Assembly (NCBI RefSeq): GCF_003086295.3
Contig: NC_092042.1
Coordinates: forward strand, 40,595,419 to 40,659,418
Reading direction: 5' to 3'
DNA length: 64,000 nt
Origin: Arachis hypogaea
Taxonomy: Eukaryota; Streptophyta; Magnoliopsida; Fabales; Fabaceae
In this document: piece after piece, positions 11,631 to 23,120 of the stretch
Layout: the number at the start of each line of letters is the position of its first letter
How positions within the stretch are numbered: the stretch's first letter is position 1
Position numbers and translations under genes: made by a program
Notes under the pieces: generated by a model
What the model saw: only the letters and a program-made list of their open reading frames with translations
The model's database searches: none
What the model was told of the DNA's origin: nothing

Positions 11631-12676
11631 AACACATTGAAACCCACCATTGTTTAGTTTCTAGTTCATAGTTTATTTTCTTAATAAAAGCACATGAGAT
11701 TTTCTGCATGTATTCAATTTGCTGCATAAGGCATGGACCTAAGTTTGGTGTTCACACACTAATTTAAGTTCAGAAAATCACAAGCATACATGCATGCTAA
11801 CCATCTCTCAAGTGCTTGGGGGAATAAGCAACTTTCAATATCTTTGCAGGAAGTTATTCAATCTCTTGGAGGGTAAGATGCATCATCATGTGGAAAGACA
11901 AGGGAAAGACTTGAAAGCCAACAATGATGATGACAAGGAGGAAGCAAGAAGACACCAAGAGGTTGTATCGTTACTTGCCTATCTCTAGCTTAAATATGTT
12001 AATTGAAAGTGCAATTGTGCCCCTGTTGATTAGTGTCCTGTTAGTCATGAGTCATTTACTATTTGTTTGTTTTTATGTTGATATGGCTTGCTAGTCTAAA
12101 TGCTTATTTCACTTCATCTTGCTTGAGTTACATGCCTTGTTCCCAATGCTTGAATAAAAGAAAAATGTTGTGAAACAGAGAAAGAGTAAAGGTCTATTTT
12201 GTTAGAAGATAGAATAAGGTTATGTGGTGGTATGTGCTTGTTCATCAGTTGATTCATGAATAAGGCTAGAGGTTAGCATGACTTTGAGATATGAACTTGA
12301 GTTACATTCTATGAGACTTGACAAATAAAAGAGGTACATAATAAAAGAAAGAAAATGCAAGAGAAAGAAACAAAAAGAAATAATCAAAAGGGCTGGGCAC
12401 CAATGGCTTGAGATTTTAAATATATGCCTGTGATGCTTTTGTACAAAGATAAGCTTGGATAACTAGGTTCTAAAGGGTGCTTCATCACCTAGAAATTTGG
12501 GTTAACTAACTCGAGATTACCAACCGAAAGTCCACCATCAAGAGCTACTTTGAGACAAAGCATTTAGTGACCCAAAGAGGTGCTGGGCACCAATGTCCAA
12601 AGAATAAAACAAGCTAAATTCCTGTGATGTGTATGTGCTAATGAGAGGCTTGAGCAAGTATGTCTTTAAGGGTGCC
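11631..12676 (+). other. Remnant of an older LTR-retrotransposon interior
   Basis: I see no convincing gene. CTAAGTTTGGTGTTC near 11731 and the text around 12395-12640 (GGGCTGGGCACCAATG twice) resemble the 3' non-coding parts of E and G on the plus strand. A short plus frame at 11794-11988 (Asp/Lys-rich, HHHVERQGKDLKANNDDD) may be the tail of a decayed ORF. The stretch continues at 19383 after element E. Confidence 0.5.
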
Positions 12677-14111
12677 TGATGGGTGAAAACGATTTCCACA
12701 CAAACTCACTGGCAAGTATATCGGGTCACATCAAGTAGTAATAACTCATAAGAGTGAGGTCGATCCCACAGGGATTGATGGATCAAGCAACTTTAGTGAG
12801 GTGACTAGTTTAGTCAAGCTAATAGTTGGGAATTGGGTGAAAATGAAGTGATAGAAAGTAAATTACAGAGAATGTACAGTGCAGAATGTAGATTTGCAGA
12901 AACTAAAAGATCAAGAAAAGTAAATTGCATCAAATGTAAAGGGAATTAGGTGTTGGGAAACTAAAGAAGATAGTAAATTAGAACTCAGAATAATTGCAGA
13001 AGATGTAAATGTGCAAGAAAATAAATCAAGCTCAATGTGAACGAAAATGTGAAATTGCAGAAAGATAAAAGTGTATCAAACTATGCTAAGCTCTCTGGAG
13101 TCTCTAATCCTCAAGAGAAATCTGGAGTCTCTAATCCTCCAGCCTGAGCCTTCTATTTTATTCCTACTTCTACTATGCGTGTTACCTTCTAAAATGAAAC
13201 TGATGCCTTTATATAGGCTCCCTAAACTACTAAATAAAATTCAAATTGAAAACAAATTACAATTAAATGCAAAATTCCTATTCTAGATGATCCTTGTATC
13301 TTTGAGTGATGTCAATTAGACTCTGCTTGCTTTGGGGCTTCAATGGGCTTGGATTAGAACTAATTGAGCCAGAGTTGCAGCTTCTAGGAGAGCGTAGCAT
13401 TCATTTAGAGAACGGAGCGTTCGGGCGCACACACGTACACGTCCCTCACACTTGCGCGTGCTTTTGCATTTTTGACAATCGACGCGTACGCGTAACCCAC
13501 GCATGCGCGTCCCTTGCAGCGTTCACCAAATGAGCATAGCGTTCTTTAATTGAGCACTCCCCACGTGTACGCGTCACCTACGTGTACGCGTGGGTCTTCA
13601 AACATGCCACTTCCACATTGCCGCTCAGCCTACGCTTTCGCGTCCTTCTTCAGGTAAGTCACACCCACGCGTATGCGTGGTCTTCCAAAGTTGCAATTTC
13701 AACGCTGCACGTAATGTACGCGTGTGCGTCAGTGTCAAAACTCCAATCCCAAATTTGAAATTGACCAAAAACGCTCCTTTAGTTAACTTAGCATTCTCTT
13801 GGCAAATGAGCATTGATTGTCAAACAGAGCATGCTTCCTTGATTTAGTCATGGGCCACGCTTTTAAAAGCGTGGCCTAAGACTCCAAAGTGTGTCTAAAC
13901 TCCAAAATGTGTCCCAAAATTCTTCTTCTCTTCCTTTGAGCTGATTTTGTGCTATTTTGCTTCTTTTCCACTTATTTCCTACAAAATTTATAAAATCAAA
14001 ATATCAAAGAAATATACTATTTAAGCACAAAAACACTCAACAATTAAGCATTAATCATTAATTTTTTATGTGAAAAAGCATAGAAAAATATGGCATGATG
14101 ACATGTCATCA
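12677..14111 (-). repeat. 3' LTR of element E
   Basis: The LTR runs TGATGGGTGAAAACG...GACATGTCATCA on the plus strand, with TG/CA ends. The minus-strand TATA box (TATATAAAGG) is at 13206-13215. Upstream of it in U3 lies a field of ACGCGT/ACGTGT palindromes (about 13425-13735), including GACGCGTACGCGT at 13481-13493. A short duplication of GGAGTCTCTAATCCTC occurs near 13096-13140 and is single in the other LTR. Confidence 0.88.
13206..13215 (-). promoter_or_regulatory. TATA box of E 3' LTR
   Basis: cctttatata reads TATATAAAGG on the minus strand. J has the same decamer at 48773-48782. The ACGCGT palindrome field begins about 210 bp upstream. Confidence 0.65.
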
Positions 14112-15885
14112 CAACACCAAACTTAAACCATGCTTGTCCCCAAGCAAGAAAAGAATCATGCAATAAAGATTGACAATCCAAGGTAAGAAGAATAGCAACT
14201 CAATGTTCATAGTTGGCTAGTTTTCTATGCATGCTACAATCGCAAAAAAATATGTAAATGATTGATGCTTCTATCTAGCTCATTTTATGAAATCTTTTCC
14301 TTATATTTCTTTCTTGAAACAAGCTTTTGATTTTCTTATTAGCTTCTCCTTTTGGGTGCTTTGCCCCATGAGTTGATAACAAAGCTAGACTCTAAATGCT
14401 TTGTTTTCAAGTATTACCACTTGATACATAAGCACCACAAGCATTTAATTAGAGGACTTCTTTAAGCTCATTTGTTTTTTTTCTTTGCTCTCTAATCATT
14501 AATGCTCAGAGCCTTGAGCTTTGAGGGAGTGCTTTTACACTTGAGCCTAGCCTTGACTTCTAAGTGTTTTGTTTTCAAGCTTTTTGCCTGATACATAAAC
14601 ACCACAAGTATTTAATAATTGACTTGTCATTGGTACTCAAAGCCTTCAGCTTTCTCATTCCTTCCATTTTTCTTTTCTTGCCTTAACTGTATTTGCTTCT
14701 TCAAGGTTTTCAAGATTTCAAAGATTTCACAAAATGTCCTAGATTCAAACTTCAATTAAACAAATTCAAATGCAATTGAGCAATAACAATTAATCATGCT
14801 AGCCTTCCAGTACTTATATGCCCATGCTAAGTTCTTATTTAATGACCTTGTTTGTTTATGATCATGATACTTTAGTACTTTTGAACTCACAAAACTCAAG
14901 TTGGTAGTCATAATGTCACAGTAACATGTTACAATTTAGCAATCAAACTATGCTTATTTACAACACACATGCATACAGAGAAGATAGAAGACAATCATGC
15001 AATTACCAATGCTGAAAGTAAGTAGGAGGGAAAAGGAACGTTACCACCTTGTAGTTCATCTTCACTGTTGTTGTCCTTTTCCTCCCATTCTTCCCCTTCC
15101 CATACCAACTTAGAGTGTTTGCTCATCCTCAAGCAACAATTAGAATAGGGGTGATGGGGCTAAGATGGATCATGAGTGTCTTACACAATGAAATATTAGT
15201 AGTACATGTGTTTAAGCAAGCAAAATAAAAAATAACTATGAAGGCACAGGAAACATAGACACTGTGATTGCAAAAATAAAGAGGTGTGCATGATACATTG
15301 CATAAAGAATAAGTGGCACACCAAACTTAGTGTGACACTTTCACTTGGAATTGATACAAGTATCCAGTATAGATTGTAAACAAATTTTATTGCATAGCAA
15401 CACCAAACTTATAATGTAACCATATGTCAATTAATTTGAACTAAAACTAAACAAAGGGAACTGCTATATGTTAAATACAATCACCAAACGAAGAATCTGT
15501 CATGAATAAGGATTTCTGGGTGCGGTATTAACAAAAACAGTTAAGGAGCAAAATAAATAAAAACATTAAAAAAATAAAGAAATGACTAAAACAAAGAGAA
15601 TAATAAAAAATGTCAAACCAAAAGAAAGATAACACTGTAAAGGATTTATGATTATGCAGATAGGTGGTGTTGCTGGATTTGTTGCAATAGAAAATTAAGT
15701 GGCACACCAAACTTAGAAACTTAGTGTGACACTTCCAATTTAGAACTGATGCAATCATCCAGATTGAAAATAGATTGTTGTAGGGCAACACCAAACTTAG
15801 ATTGTAATCATATGCCAATTTGTTGAAATTAAACAAAGCAAGGAAAGAAAATAAACAAAGCAGAGAAATGAAAGGTTACCTAAGG
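14112..15885 (-). other. 3' non-coding region of element E
   Basis: No gene is supported. At 14112-14148 the pre-LTR module is present (CAACACCAAACTTA, then the GCTTG-TCCC-CAAGC stem). A second copy (15101-15137) has TCTAAGTTGG and a GCTTG-AGGA-TGAGC stem with a G:U pair. CACCAAACTTA recurs near 15318, 15400, 15708 and 15787, twice inside a locally duplicated segment (15300-15410 and 15690-15800). Confidence 0.65.
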
Positions 15886-15909
15886 TTGGGTTGCCTCCCA
15901 ACAAGCGCT
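15886..15909 (-). other. Conserved hairpin after the E ORF
   Basis: TTGGGTTGCCTCCCAA followed by CAAGCGCT. The 16-nt part pairs as TTGGG with CCCAA. It lies just downstream of the ORF stop on the minus strand, and the same motif occupies the same place in C, D, N and, degenerately, B. Its role is unknown. Confidence 0.6.
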
Positions 15910-15921
15910 CCTTTTGTGTCA

Positions 15922-17767
15922 TTAGCTTGACATGTTGTTCTTCACTTTCTTCCTCTTCTTCCAGTTTGTTAAGAGGAATGACCTCAAAGGGGGAGAAGAT
16001 TTAGCTATTGTCCCCTGTTTTGGTCTCTTCTCAGCAAGCTTCCTTTTGTTATTTGCTGGATTGAACGTGCTTGCTGGATCAAGGGTAGGATTGTCTACAG
16101 TTGACCTTTTCTTGAATGTTGTCCTTTGTTTCTTGGTCACAATCCTCTTTTCGGTGATCTTGTTATTTGCCTTCACTTCTTGGATGTCAAGACTTGGTGG
16201 TTGTGTGTTGGTTGGAGTGTTTTCTTCATCAAAAGCCTTTTGAATTGGTGGTTCAATGAGCCCTTCTTCTATGCAGCTTTCTGCTTCACTTGAGTGTGGT
16301 CTTTCTTGATGGAGTTCCTCCCTTTCTTCTGCATGATCTTCCATTAAGTTCTTTGGGAGTGAGTCCTCATGGTCTTCTACCACCTCAATTAGCCTCTGTG
16401 GATATGGAATCCTTGGCTCATATACCTCCACCACCTCATTTTCCCTTTAAGTTTCACTCGATACAGGAGCCTCTTCATCTTGCTCTACCACTTCCTCCTT
16501 CACATCCACCAATTGGTCTTCATCTTCATTACTTAACATTTCTTTGTTTTTCCTTGCCCGCTCAAAATATCCATCCATCTTATTACAGAGGGTTTCTTGT
16601 TCTTTCCAAGAGTCTATAGATGTTTGTAAGTATTGTTCAAATGCTAGCTCAAGGGACGAAGACTGAGAATGTGTTTCTGGATATGTGGGTGTTGTGGTGA
16701 AGTTGTTTTGAGTGGTATGAAATGAATCTTGTGAGTTATGAAATGAGCTTTGTGACTATTGAGATGAGTTTTCTGTGTAGTGGAATGAATTTTGTGGTTG
16801 GTAAAATGAATCGTATGGATCTTGGGGAAATTTTGTGTTGAGGCAAAATCAAGTGATGAAGAATTTTCAAGTGAAGAAATGGGAGGTGAGGTTGGACAAT
16901 TTTGCATAAATGAATTGAAGGTTTGCTAGAGTGATGATGGCTCTTAATAAGTGGAGTATGAACTGTCAAATGCTTTCTAGTTTTGATCCTCCCATCTACA
17001 ATGTGAATCATTGTAGAATTCATCATAGTATGGATCATTTTATGGCATTGGGGGACAATCTTGCATGAATTTATCGAAAGCACACTCCAGTGATGATGTC
17101 TCTTGATGAGTGGAATATGAACTATTGAATGCTGTTTGGTTTTGACCCTCCCATCCACAACTTGAGTGATTGTTGAATTCATCACAGTGTGGATTATTTT
17201 GTGGTGTGGAGGAGCAATCTTCCATGTATGTATTGACAGCATAGTCAAGTGATAATGTCTTTGAATGATTAGAGTGTGAATCATTGCAATTCCCTTCCCA
17301 GCCATTTTTTGTGTGTGTGTCAAAATAGTATGAGTTACTTTGTGGCTCTGGAAAATAGTCCATTTCACTTGATTGTTCATACTCCCTCATTCCTTGTTGA
17401 TATTCCCAGTCACCATGAGGATAATGACCTAAATCATCTTGTGGTGGTGGGCAATATTTCATGAAATTGTCTTGATCATTCTCTGAAGCATATCCCCATT
17501 GATTGGGTTGCTCAGAATCTGTTAATTCTTGGTGATACTCCCAGCCACCATTAGGATAATGAATTGAATCATATTCTGGTGGTGGGTAATATCCCATATG
17601 ATTCTCTTGCTCATCTTGTGGCTCTGAAGCATATCTCCATTAATTGGAGTGCTCAGAATCTGTGATTTCTTGGTGATATTCCTAGCCACCATTAGAATAG
17701 TCAGTTGGTGATGGTGAGTAATATCCCATAAAATTTGTTTTATCACAAGATGAATTTTATAAAACAC
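15922..17767 (-). pseudogene. Repeat-rich ORF of non-autonomous element E, broken
   Basis: I do not recognise a named domain. The minus-strand frame starts near 17767 and ends at 15922. Its first two-thirds are Tyr/Pro/Asn/Trp-rich repeats (GYYPPPEYDS, NGGWEYHQEL, CGWEGQNQTAFNSSYSTHQE). The last third is acidic then basic (KPKQGTIAKSS..., ending LTNWKKRKKVKNNMSS). In-frame stops lie near 17637-17700, at about 17040 and 16975, and in the linker near 16447, so the original of roughly 615 codons is fragmented. The low-complexity composition and position suggest a Gag-like or RNA-binding protein, as in B, but no Gag core is seen. Confidence 0.55.
16900..17767 (-). repeat. Two classes of in-frame coding tandem repeats in E
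   Basis: A 159-bp (53-residue) unit repeats with corresponding positions 17218, 17059 and 16900. Its peptide has ...FMQDCPPMP and CDEFNNHSSCGWEGQNQ. A second unit of 132-135 bp has corresponding positions 17718, 17586 and 17451, with YYPPP and GGWEYHQE. All spacings are multiples of three, so expansion preserved the reading frame. Confidence 0.8.
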
Positions 17768-17931
17768 ATCAGCAATGAAAATTGAAATTCATGTCTCAGA
17801 TGAGAATTTCTTAGTGACGCAATAACTCAAACACCATGGTATCAGCTTAAAACAGAAAATTAAAAGAACAAAAACAAAGAAAATGCTTAATCTAGACTTC
17901 TCACCCACTTAATCATTGTCGATCTATATCA

Positions 17932-17950
17932 ATCCTTGGCAACTGCGCCA
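17932..17950 (-). other. Primer binding site of element E
   Basis: The plus-strand sequence atccttggcaactgcgcca has three mismatches to the tRNA-Asp-like site atccccggcaacggcgcca. It lies six bases inside the 5' LTR edge. The mismatches suggest decay or a divergent primer. Confidence 0.7.
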
Positions 17951-17956
17951 AAAACT

Positions 17957-19382
17957 TGATGGGTGAAAATGATTTCCACACAAACTCATCGTCAAGTATA
18001 CCGGGTCTCATCAAGTAGTAATAACTCACAAGAGAGAGGTCGATCCCACAGGGATTGATGGATCAAGCAACTTTAGTGAGGTGATTAGTTTAATCAAGCT
18101 AACAGTTGGGAATTGGGTGAAAATGAAGCGACAGAAAGTAAATTGCAGAGAAAGTAAAGTGCAGAATGTAGATTTACAGAAACTTAAAGAGCAAGAAAAG
18201 TAAATTGCATCAAATGTAAAGGAAATAGGGTGCTGGAAAATTAAAGAAGACAGTAAATCAAAACTCAGAACAATTGCAGCAGATATAAATGTGCAGGAAA
18301 ATAAATCAAGCTCAATGTGAATGAAAATGTGAAATTGTAGAAAGATAAAAGTGTATTAAACTATGCTAAGCTCTCTAGAGTCTCTAATCCTCCAGCCTGA
18401 GCCTTCTATTCTATTCCTACTCCTACTGTGCGTGTTACCTTCTAAAATGAAACTGATGTCTTTATATAGGCTTCCTAAACTACTAAATGAAATTCAAATT
18501 GAAAACAAATTACAATTAAATGCAAAATTCCTATTCTAGATGATCCTTGTGCCTTTGAGTGATGTCAATTGGACTCTGCTTGCTTTAGGACTTCAATGGG
18601 CTTGGATTAGAATTAATTGAGCCAGAGTTACAGCTTCCAGGAGAGCGTAGCGTTCATTTAGAGAACGGAGCGTTCAAGCACCCACGCGTACGCGTCCCTC
18701 ACGCTTGCGCGGGCTTTCGAATTTTTGCCCATCAACGCGTACGCGTACCGCACTCGTACGCGTCCCTTACAACATTCACCAAATGAGCGTAGCATTCTTT
18801 GATTGAGCGCTCCCCATGCATACGCGTCACCTACGCGTACGCGTGGGTATTCAAACATGCCACTTCCACGCTGCCACTCAGCCCATGCTTGCGTGCCCTT
18901 CTTCATCTAAGTCACACCCACGCGTACGCATCATGTACCCGTATGCGTGGTCTTCCAAAGTTGCAATTTCGACGCGGGCGCGTCATGTACCATGCGCCTC
19001 ATTGTCAAAACTCCAATCCCAAATTTGAAATTTCCCAAAAATGCTCCTTTAGTTAACTTAGCGTTCTCTTGGCAAATGAGCGCTGATTGTCAAACAGAGA
19101 ATGCTTTCTTGATTTTGTCATGGGGCACGCTTTCAAAAGCGTGGCCTAAGACTCCAAAGCGAGTCTAAACTCCAAAATGTGCCCCAAAATTCTTCTTTTC
19201 TTCTTTTGAGCTGATTTTGTGCTATTTTTCTTCTTTTTCCACTTATTTCCTATAAAATTTATAAAATTAAAAGATCAAAGAAATATACTATTTAAGCACA
19301 AAAACACTCAACAATTAAGCATTAATCATTATTTTCTTATGTGAAAAAGCATAGAAAAACATCGTATGATGACATGTCATCA
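17957..19382 (-). repeat. 5' LTR of element E
   Basis: The 1426-bp LTR closely matches the 3' LTR. The TATA region (tttatata) is at 18471-18478. The U3 palindrome field (18668-18990) includes perfect ACGCGTACGCGT at 18735-18746 and 18833-18844. It is followed by GTGTC, the likely target duplication. Confidence 0.88.
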
Positions 19383-19760
19383 GTGTCTCAACACCTAGCA
19401 TCTTGAACCAACTGGGGCGGGAATGCTGGCTGAAAGCTTACTATAAAAAGCTGCCTTAACACATAGTATTTAGCCTCAGCAAACAATAAGTCTCAATCAA
19501 AAGAAGAAAGCAAGAAATGCTCAAACTAAGGACCAGACAATAACAAGTCTCATAGGGTGTAATCAAAGTAAGGATCCAAAGCAGTGTCACTACTTCAGCC
19601 ACAAATAAATATCACTAAGATACCATGCATGAAACCTCATTGACCAGGATTGAATGGCTTCCAATAAGGACCTATATCTCTCTTTGTTTTCATTCATTCT
19701 TCTTATAATAACACAATCACCAAGAGCAAGAGATGTCACGGACAGGGGCTTCTTGGTGAG
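19383..19760. other. Older remnant between elements E and C
   Basis: About 370 bp continue the sequence interrupted by E. GTGAG at 19756-19760 is the left target duplication of C. No gene is supported. A minus frame here reads partly into the C LTR and looks fortuitous. Orientation is ambiguous: the left part resembles a plus-strand 3' region, while the right continuation (47690-47831) precedes a minus-strand primer site. Confidence 0.5.
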
Positions 19761-21450
19761 TGGTGCACAAAATTGTAATCTCAATGGCACCAATAACTTG
19801 GTACGCACAATTGTAATCTCAACTCTTTTTCACAACTTCGCACAACTAACCAGCAAGTGCACTAGGTCGTCCAAGTAATAAACCTTACGTGAGTAAGGGT
19901 CGATCCCACGGAGATTGTCGGCTTGAAGCAAGCTATGGTCGTCTTGTAAATCTCAGTCAGGCATATTCAAAAGGTTATAGAGTTTTGATAATTAAAAGAT
20001 AAAAAAAACATAAAAGAAAGATAGAGATACTTATGTAATTCATTGGTAGGAATTTCAGATAAGTATGTGGAGATGGCTCATTCCTTTTGAATCTCTGCTT
20101 TCCTACTGCCTTCATCCAATCCTTCATACACCTTTCTATGGCGAGCTGTATGTTGAATGTCACTGTTGTCAATGGTACTTCCCGTCCTCTCAGTGAAAAT
20201 GGTCCTCTACGGTTTCCCGCATGGCTAATCAGTTGTTGGTTCTCGATCGTGTAGGAATAGGATTTACTATCCTTTTGTGTTTGTCACCACGCCCTACAGT
20301 TGCGAGTTTGAAGCTTGTCACAGTCATCCCATCCCAGATCCTACTCGGAATACCACAGACAAGGTTTAGACTTTCTGGATCTCAAGAATGCTGCCAATTG
20401 ATTCTAGCTTATACCATGAAGATTCTAATATCGGATTTAGATGCCCCATTGTCAGAGGGGAGTCGATGTGAATCATTGATTAGAAACCCAAGAGATATGC
20501 ATTCAAGCTTGTTTTCATGTAGAACGGAAGTGCTTGTCAATCACGCGTTCATAAGTGGGAATGGTGATGAGTGTCACATAATCATCACATTCATCATGTT
20601 CTTGTGTGCGAATGGATATCTTAGAATAAGAATAAGCATGAATTGAATAGAAGAACAATAGTACTTTGCATTAATACTCGAGGAACAGAAGAGCTCCACA
20701 CCTTAATCTATGGTGTGTAAAAACTCCACCGTTGAAAATACATAAGTGAAAATAGGGTAGGCATGGCCAAATGGCCAGCCCCCATAAAAGTCTAAGATAG
20801 CATAAATATGATCAAAGATGTCTAATACAATAGTAAAAGGTCCTATTTATATCAGACTAGTTACTAGGGTTACAGAAATAAGTAAATGATGCAGAAATCC
20901 ACTTCCGGGCCCACTTGGTGTGTGCTTGGTCCGAGCATTGAATCTTTCACGTGTAGAGGTCTTCCTTGGAGTTAAACGCCAGTTTGTAACTTGTTTCTGG
21001 CATTTGAGTCTAGCTAGCAACTTGTTTCTGGCGTTTAACGCCAGAATAGGGCAGAAAGCTGGCGTTGAACGCCAGTTTGTGTCATCTAAACTCGAACAAA
21101 GTATAAACTATTATATATTTCTGGAAAGCCCTGGATTTCTACTTTTCAACGCAATTAATAGCGCACCATTTGGACTTCTGTAGCTCCAAAAAATGCATTT
21201 CGAGTGCAGGGAGGTCAGAATCCAACAGCATCTGCAGTCCTCTTTCAGCCTCTGAATCAGATTTTTGCTCAGGTCCCTCAATTTCAACCAGAAAATACCT
21301 GAAATCATAGAAAAATACACAAACTCATACTAAAGTCCATAAATGTGAATTTTGCTTAAAAACTAATAAAAATATACTAAAAAGTGAATAAATCATACTA
21401 AAAACTATGTGAAAACAATGCCAAAAAGCGTATAAATTATCCGCTCATCA
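19761..21450 (-). repeat. 3' LTR of element C
   Basis: The 1690-bp LTR has TGGTGCAC and CTCATCA edges. The TATA box (cctatttata, minus) is at 20842-20851, the R hairpin GGCATGGCC/GGCCAGCC at 20759-20782, and the palindrome array starts at 20966, 20997, 21028 and 21059. The distance from TATA to array is about 115 bp. Confidence 0.92.
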
Positions 21451-22599
21451 CAACACCAAACTTAAATTATTGCTTGTCCCCAAGCAAATGAAAACAAATT
21501 AGGATAAAAAGAAGAGAATATACAATGAATCCCACAATATCAATGAAACTTAGTCCCAATTAGATGAACGGGGCTAGTAGCTTTTTGCTTCTGAACAGTT
21601 TTAGCATCTCACTTTATCCTTTGAAATTCAGAATGATTGGCATCTATAAGAACTCAGAAGTTTGGATAGTGTTATTGATTCTCCTAGTTTAGTATGTTGA
21701 TTCTTGAACAGAGATACTCTATGAGTCTTGACCGTGGCCCTAAGCACTTTGTTTTTCAGTATTACCACCGGATACATGAACGCCACAAACACATGACTGG
21801 GTGAACCTTTTCAGATTGTGACTCAGCTTTGCTAAAGTCCCCAGTTAGAGGTGTTCAGAGCTCTTAAGCACACTCTTTTTGCTTTGGATCACGACTTTAA
21901 CCACTCAGTCTCAAGCTTTTCACTTAGACCTGCATGCCACAAGCACATGGTTAGGGACAGCTTGATGCAGCCGCTTAGGCCAGAATTTTATTCCTTTAGG
22001 CCCTCCTATCCATTAATGCTCAAAGCCTTGGATCCTTTTTACCCTTGCCTTTTGGTTTAAAGGGTTATTGGTTTTTTGCTCTTGCCTTTTAGTTTAAAGA
22101 GCTATTGGCTTTTTCTGCTTGCTTTTTCTTTTTCTTTCTTTTTCTTTTTCACCAATTTTTTTTCGCAAGCCTTGTTATTCACTGCTTTTTCTTGCTTCAA
22201 GAATCAATTTTATGATTTTTCAGATTATCAATAACATTTCTCTTTTTCATCATTCTTTCAAGAGCCAACAATTTTAACATTCATAAACAACAAGATAAAA
22301 AAATATGCACTGTTCAAGCATTCATTCAGAAAACAAAAAGTATTGCCACCACATCAATATAATTAAACTAATTTCAAGATAAAATTTGAAATCCAAGTAC
22401 TTCTTGTTCTTTTGTAATTAAGCACATTTTTCATTTAAGAGAGGTAAAGGATTCATGGAGTTATTCATAGCTTTAAGACATAGACACTAGACAGTAATGA
22501 TCATGTAATAAAGACACAAACATAGATAGCACATAAAGCATAAAAATCAAAAAACAGAGAAAAAAAATAAGAACAAGGAAATTAAAGAACGGGTCCACC
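21451..22599 (-). other. 3' non-coding region of element C
   Basis: No gene is supported. The pre-LTR module (CAACACCAAACTTA, then the GCTTG-TCCC-CAAGC stem) is at 21451-21486. The block shared with G, D and N follows, then a T-rich stretch (22120-22170) and the end of ORF2. Confidence 0.7.
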
Positions 22600-23048
22600 T
22601 TAGTGATGGCGGCTAGTTCTTCCTCTTAAAGATCCTATGGAGTGCTTGAGTTCCTCGATGTCTCTTCCTTGCCTTTGTTGCTCCATCCTTAGTGCTTTTG
22701 GTGCTCCTATCCTTAGTTGCTCCCCAATAGTTGTGTGGAGGAAAATGTATCCCTTAAGGCATCTCAGGGATTTTCTTGATGACATGCTCTTGTTGAGGTC
22801 CATGAGTGGGCTCTCTTGTTTGCTTCATCCTCTTTTTGGTGATGGGCTTGTCCTCTTCAATGAGGATGTCTTCCTCTATGAGAATTCCAGCTGAATTGCA
22901 TAGGGATCACCTTTTTCTTGTCCACAACTTCATAGAAGTGGTCTTGATGGACCTTTGAGATGAATCTTTCCATCTCCCATGACTCGGAGGTGGAAGCTTT
23001 TGCCTTCCCTTTCCTCTTTCTAGAGGTTTCTCCGGCCTTAGGTACCAT
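22600..23048 (-). pseudogene. ORF2 remnant of element C with large internal deletion
   Basis: The frame starts at ATG 23048 (MVPKAGETSRKRKGKAKAS, then MERFISKVHQDHFYEVV) and matches the N protein for about 46 residues. It then jumps into the region corresponding to N position 58383, losing about 600 bp that encode the central domain including the RGWLxFIxRSI signature. The C-terminal coiled-coil part (EQQRQGRDIEELKHSIG) survives up to 22600. GGGATCACC at the junction also occurs in N at the matching place, so short-homology deletion is possible. The protein cannot be functional. Confidence 0.75.
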
Positions 23049-23084
23049 AAATGGTTATGGAAAAATAAAAAGCAATGCTTTTAC

Positions 23085-23120
23085 CACACCAAACTTAAAA
23101 GGTTCGCTCGTCCTCGAGTA
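23085..23120 (-). other. Hairpin module upstream of ORF2 in C
   Basis: Minus-strand reading: CTCG-AGGA-CGAG stem-loop, a short spacer, TTTAAGTTTGGTGTGG, then ORF2 about 35 nt later. A pyrimidine-rich tract precedes the stem. It has the same order and orientation as the pre-LTR module but different stem bases. Confidence 0.6.

Larger units (their letters stand above)
12677..19382 (-). mobile_element. Element E: complete non-autonomous LTR retrotransposon
   Basis: Two similar LTRs (12677-14111 and 17957-19382) flank a 3.8-kb interior with a degenerate tRNA-Asp primer site and a single ORF region but no protease, reverse transcriptase or integrase. Flanks GTGCC (12672-12676) and GTGTC (19383-19387) are a likely 5-bp target duplication with one transition. 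The element must depend on enzymes supplied in trans. Confidence 0.88.

Noticed and set aside
11794..11988. Small plus-strand gene (64 codons)
   Set aside because: It lies in a retrotransposon remnant, with no promoter or homologue recognised; at most the tail of a decayed ORF.
13306..13847. Plus and minus ORFs of 60-85 codons in the E LTRs
   Set aside because: They translate the palindrome field (His/Cys/Arg-rich low-complexity peptides) and the matching frames in the other LTR are not conserved.
16736..17380. His/Thr/Ile-rich 214-codon minus ORF in E
   Set aside because: It is an alternative frame of the 159-bp repeats; the Tyr/Asn/Trp-rich frame has recognisable start and continuity with the downstream acidic part.
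19590..19808. 72-codon minus ORF resembling a short conserved protein
   Set aside because: It crosses the boundary between the C LTR and the older remnant, so it cannot predate the insertion.
20221..20646. 141-codon plus-strand ORF in the C 3' LTR
   Set aside because: It is entirely within an LTR and is broken in the equivalent part of the other LTRs.
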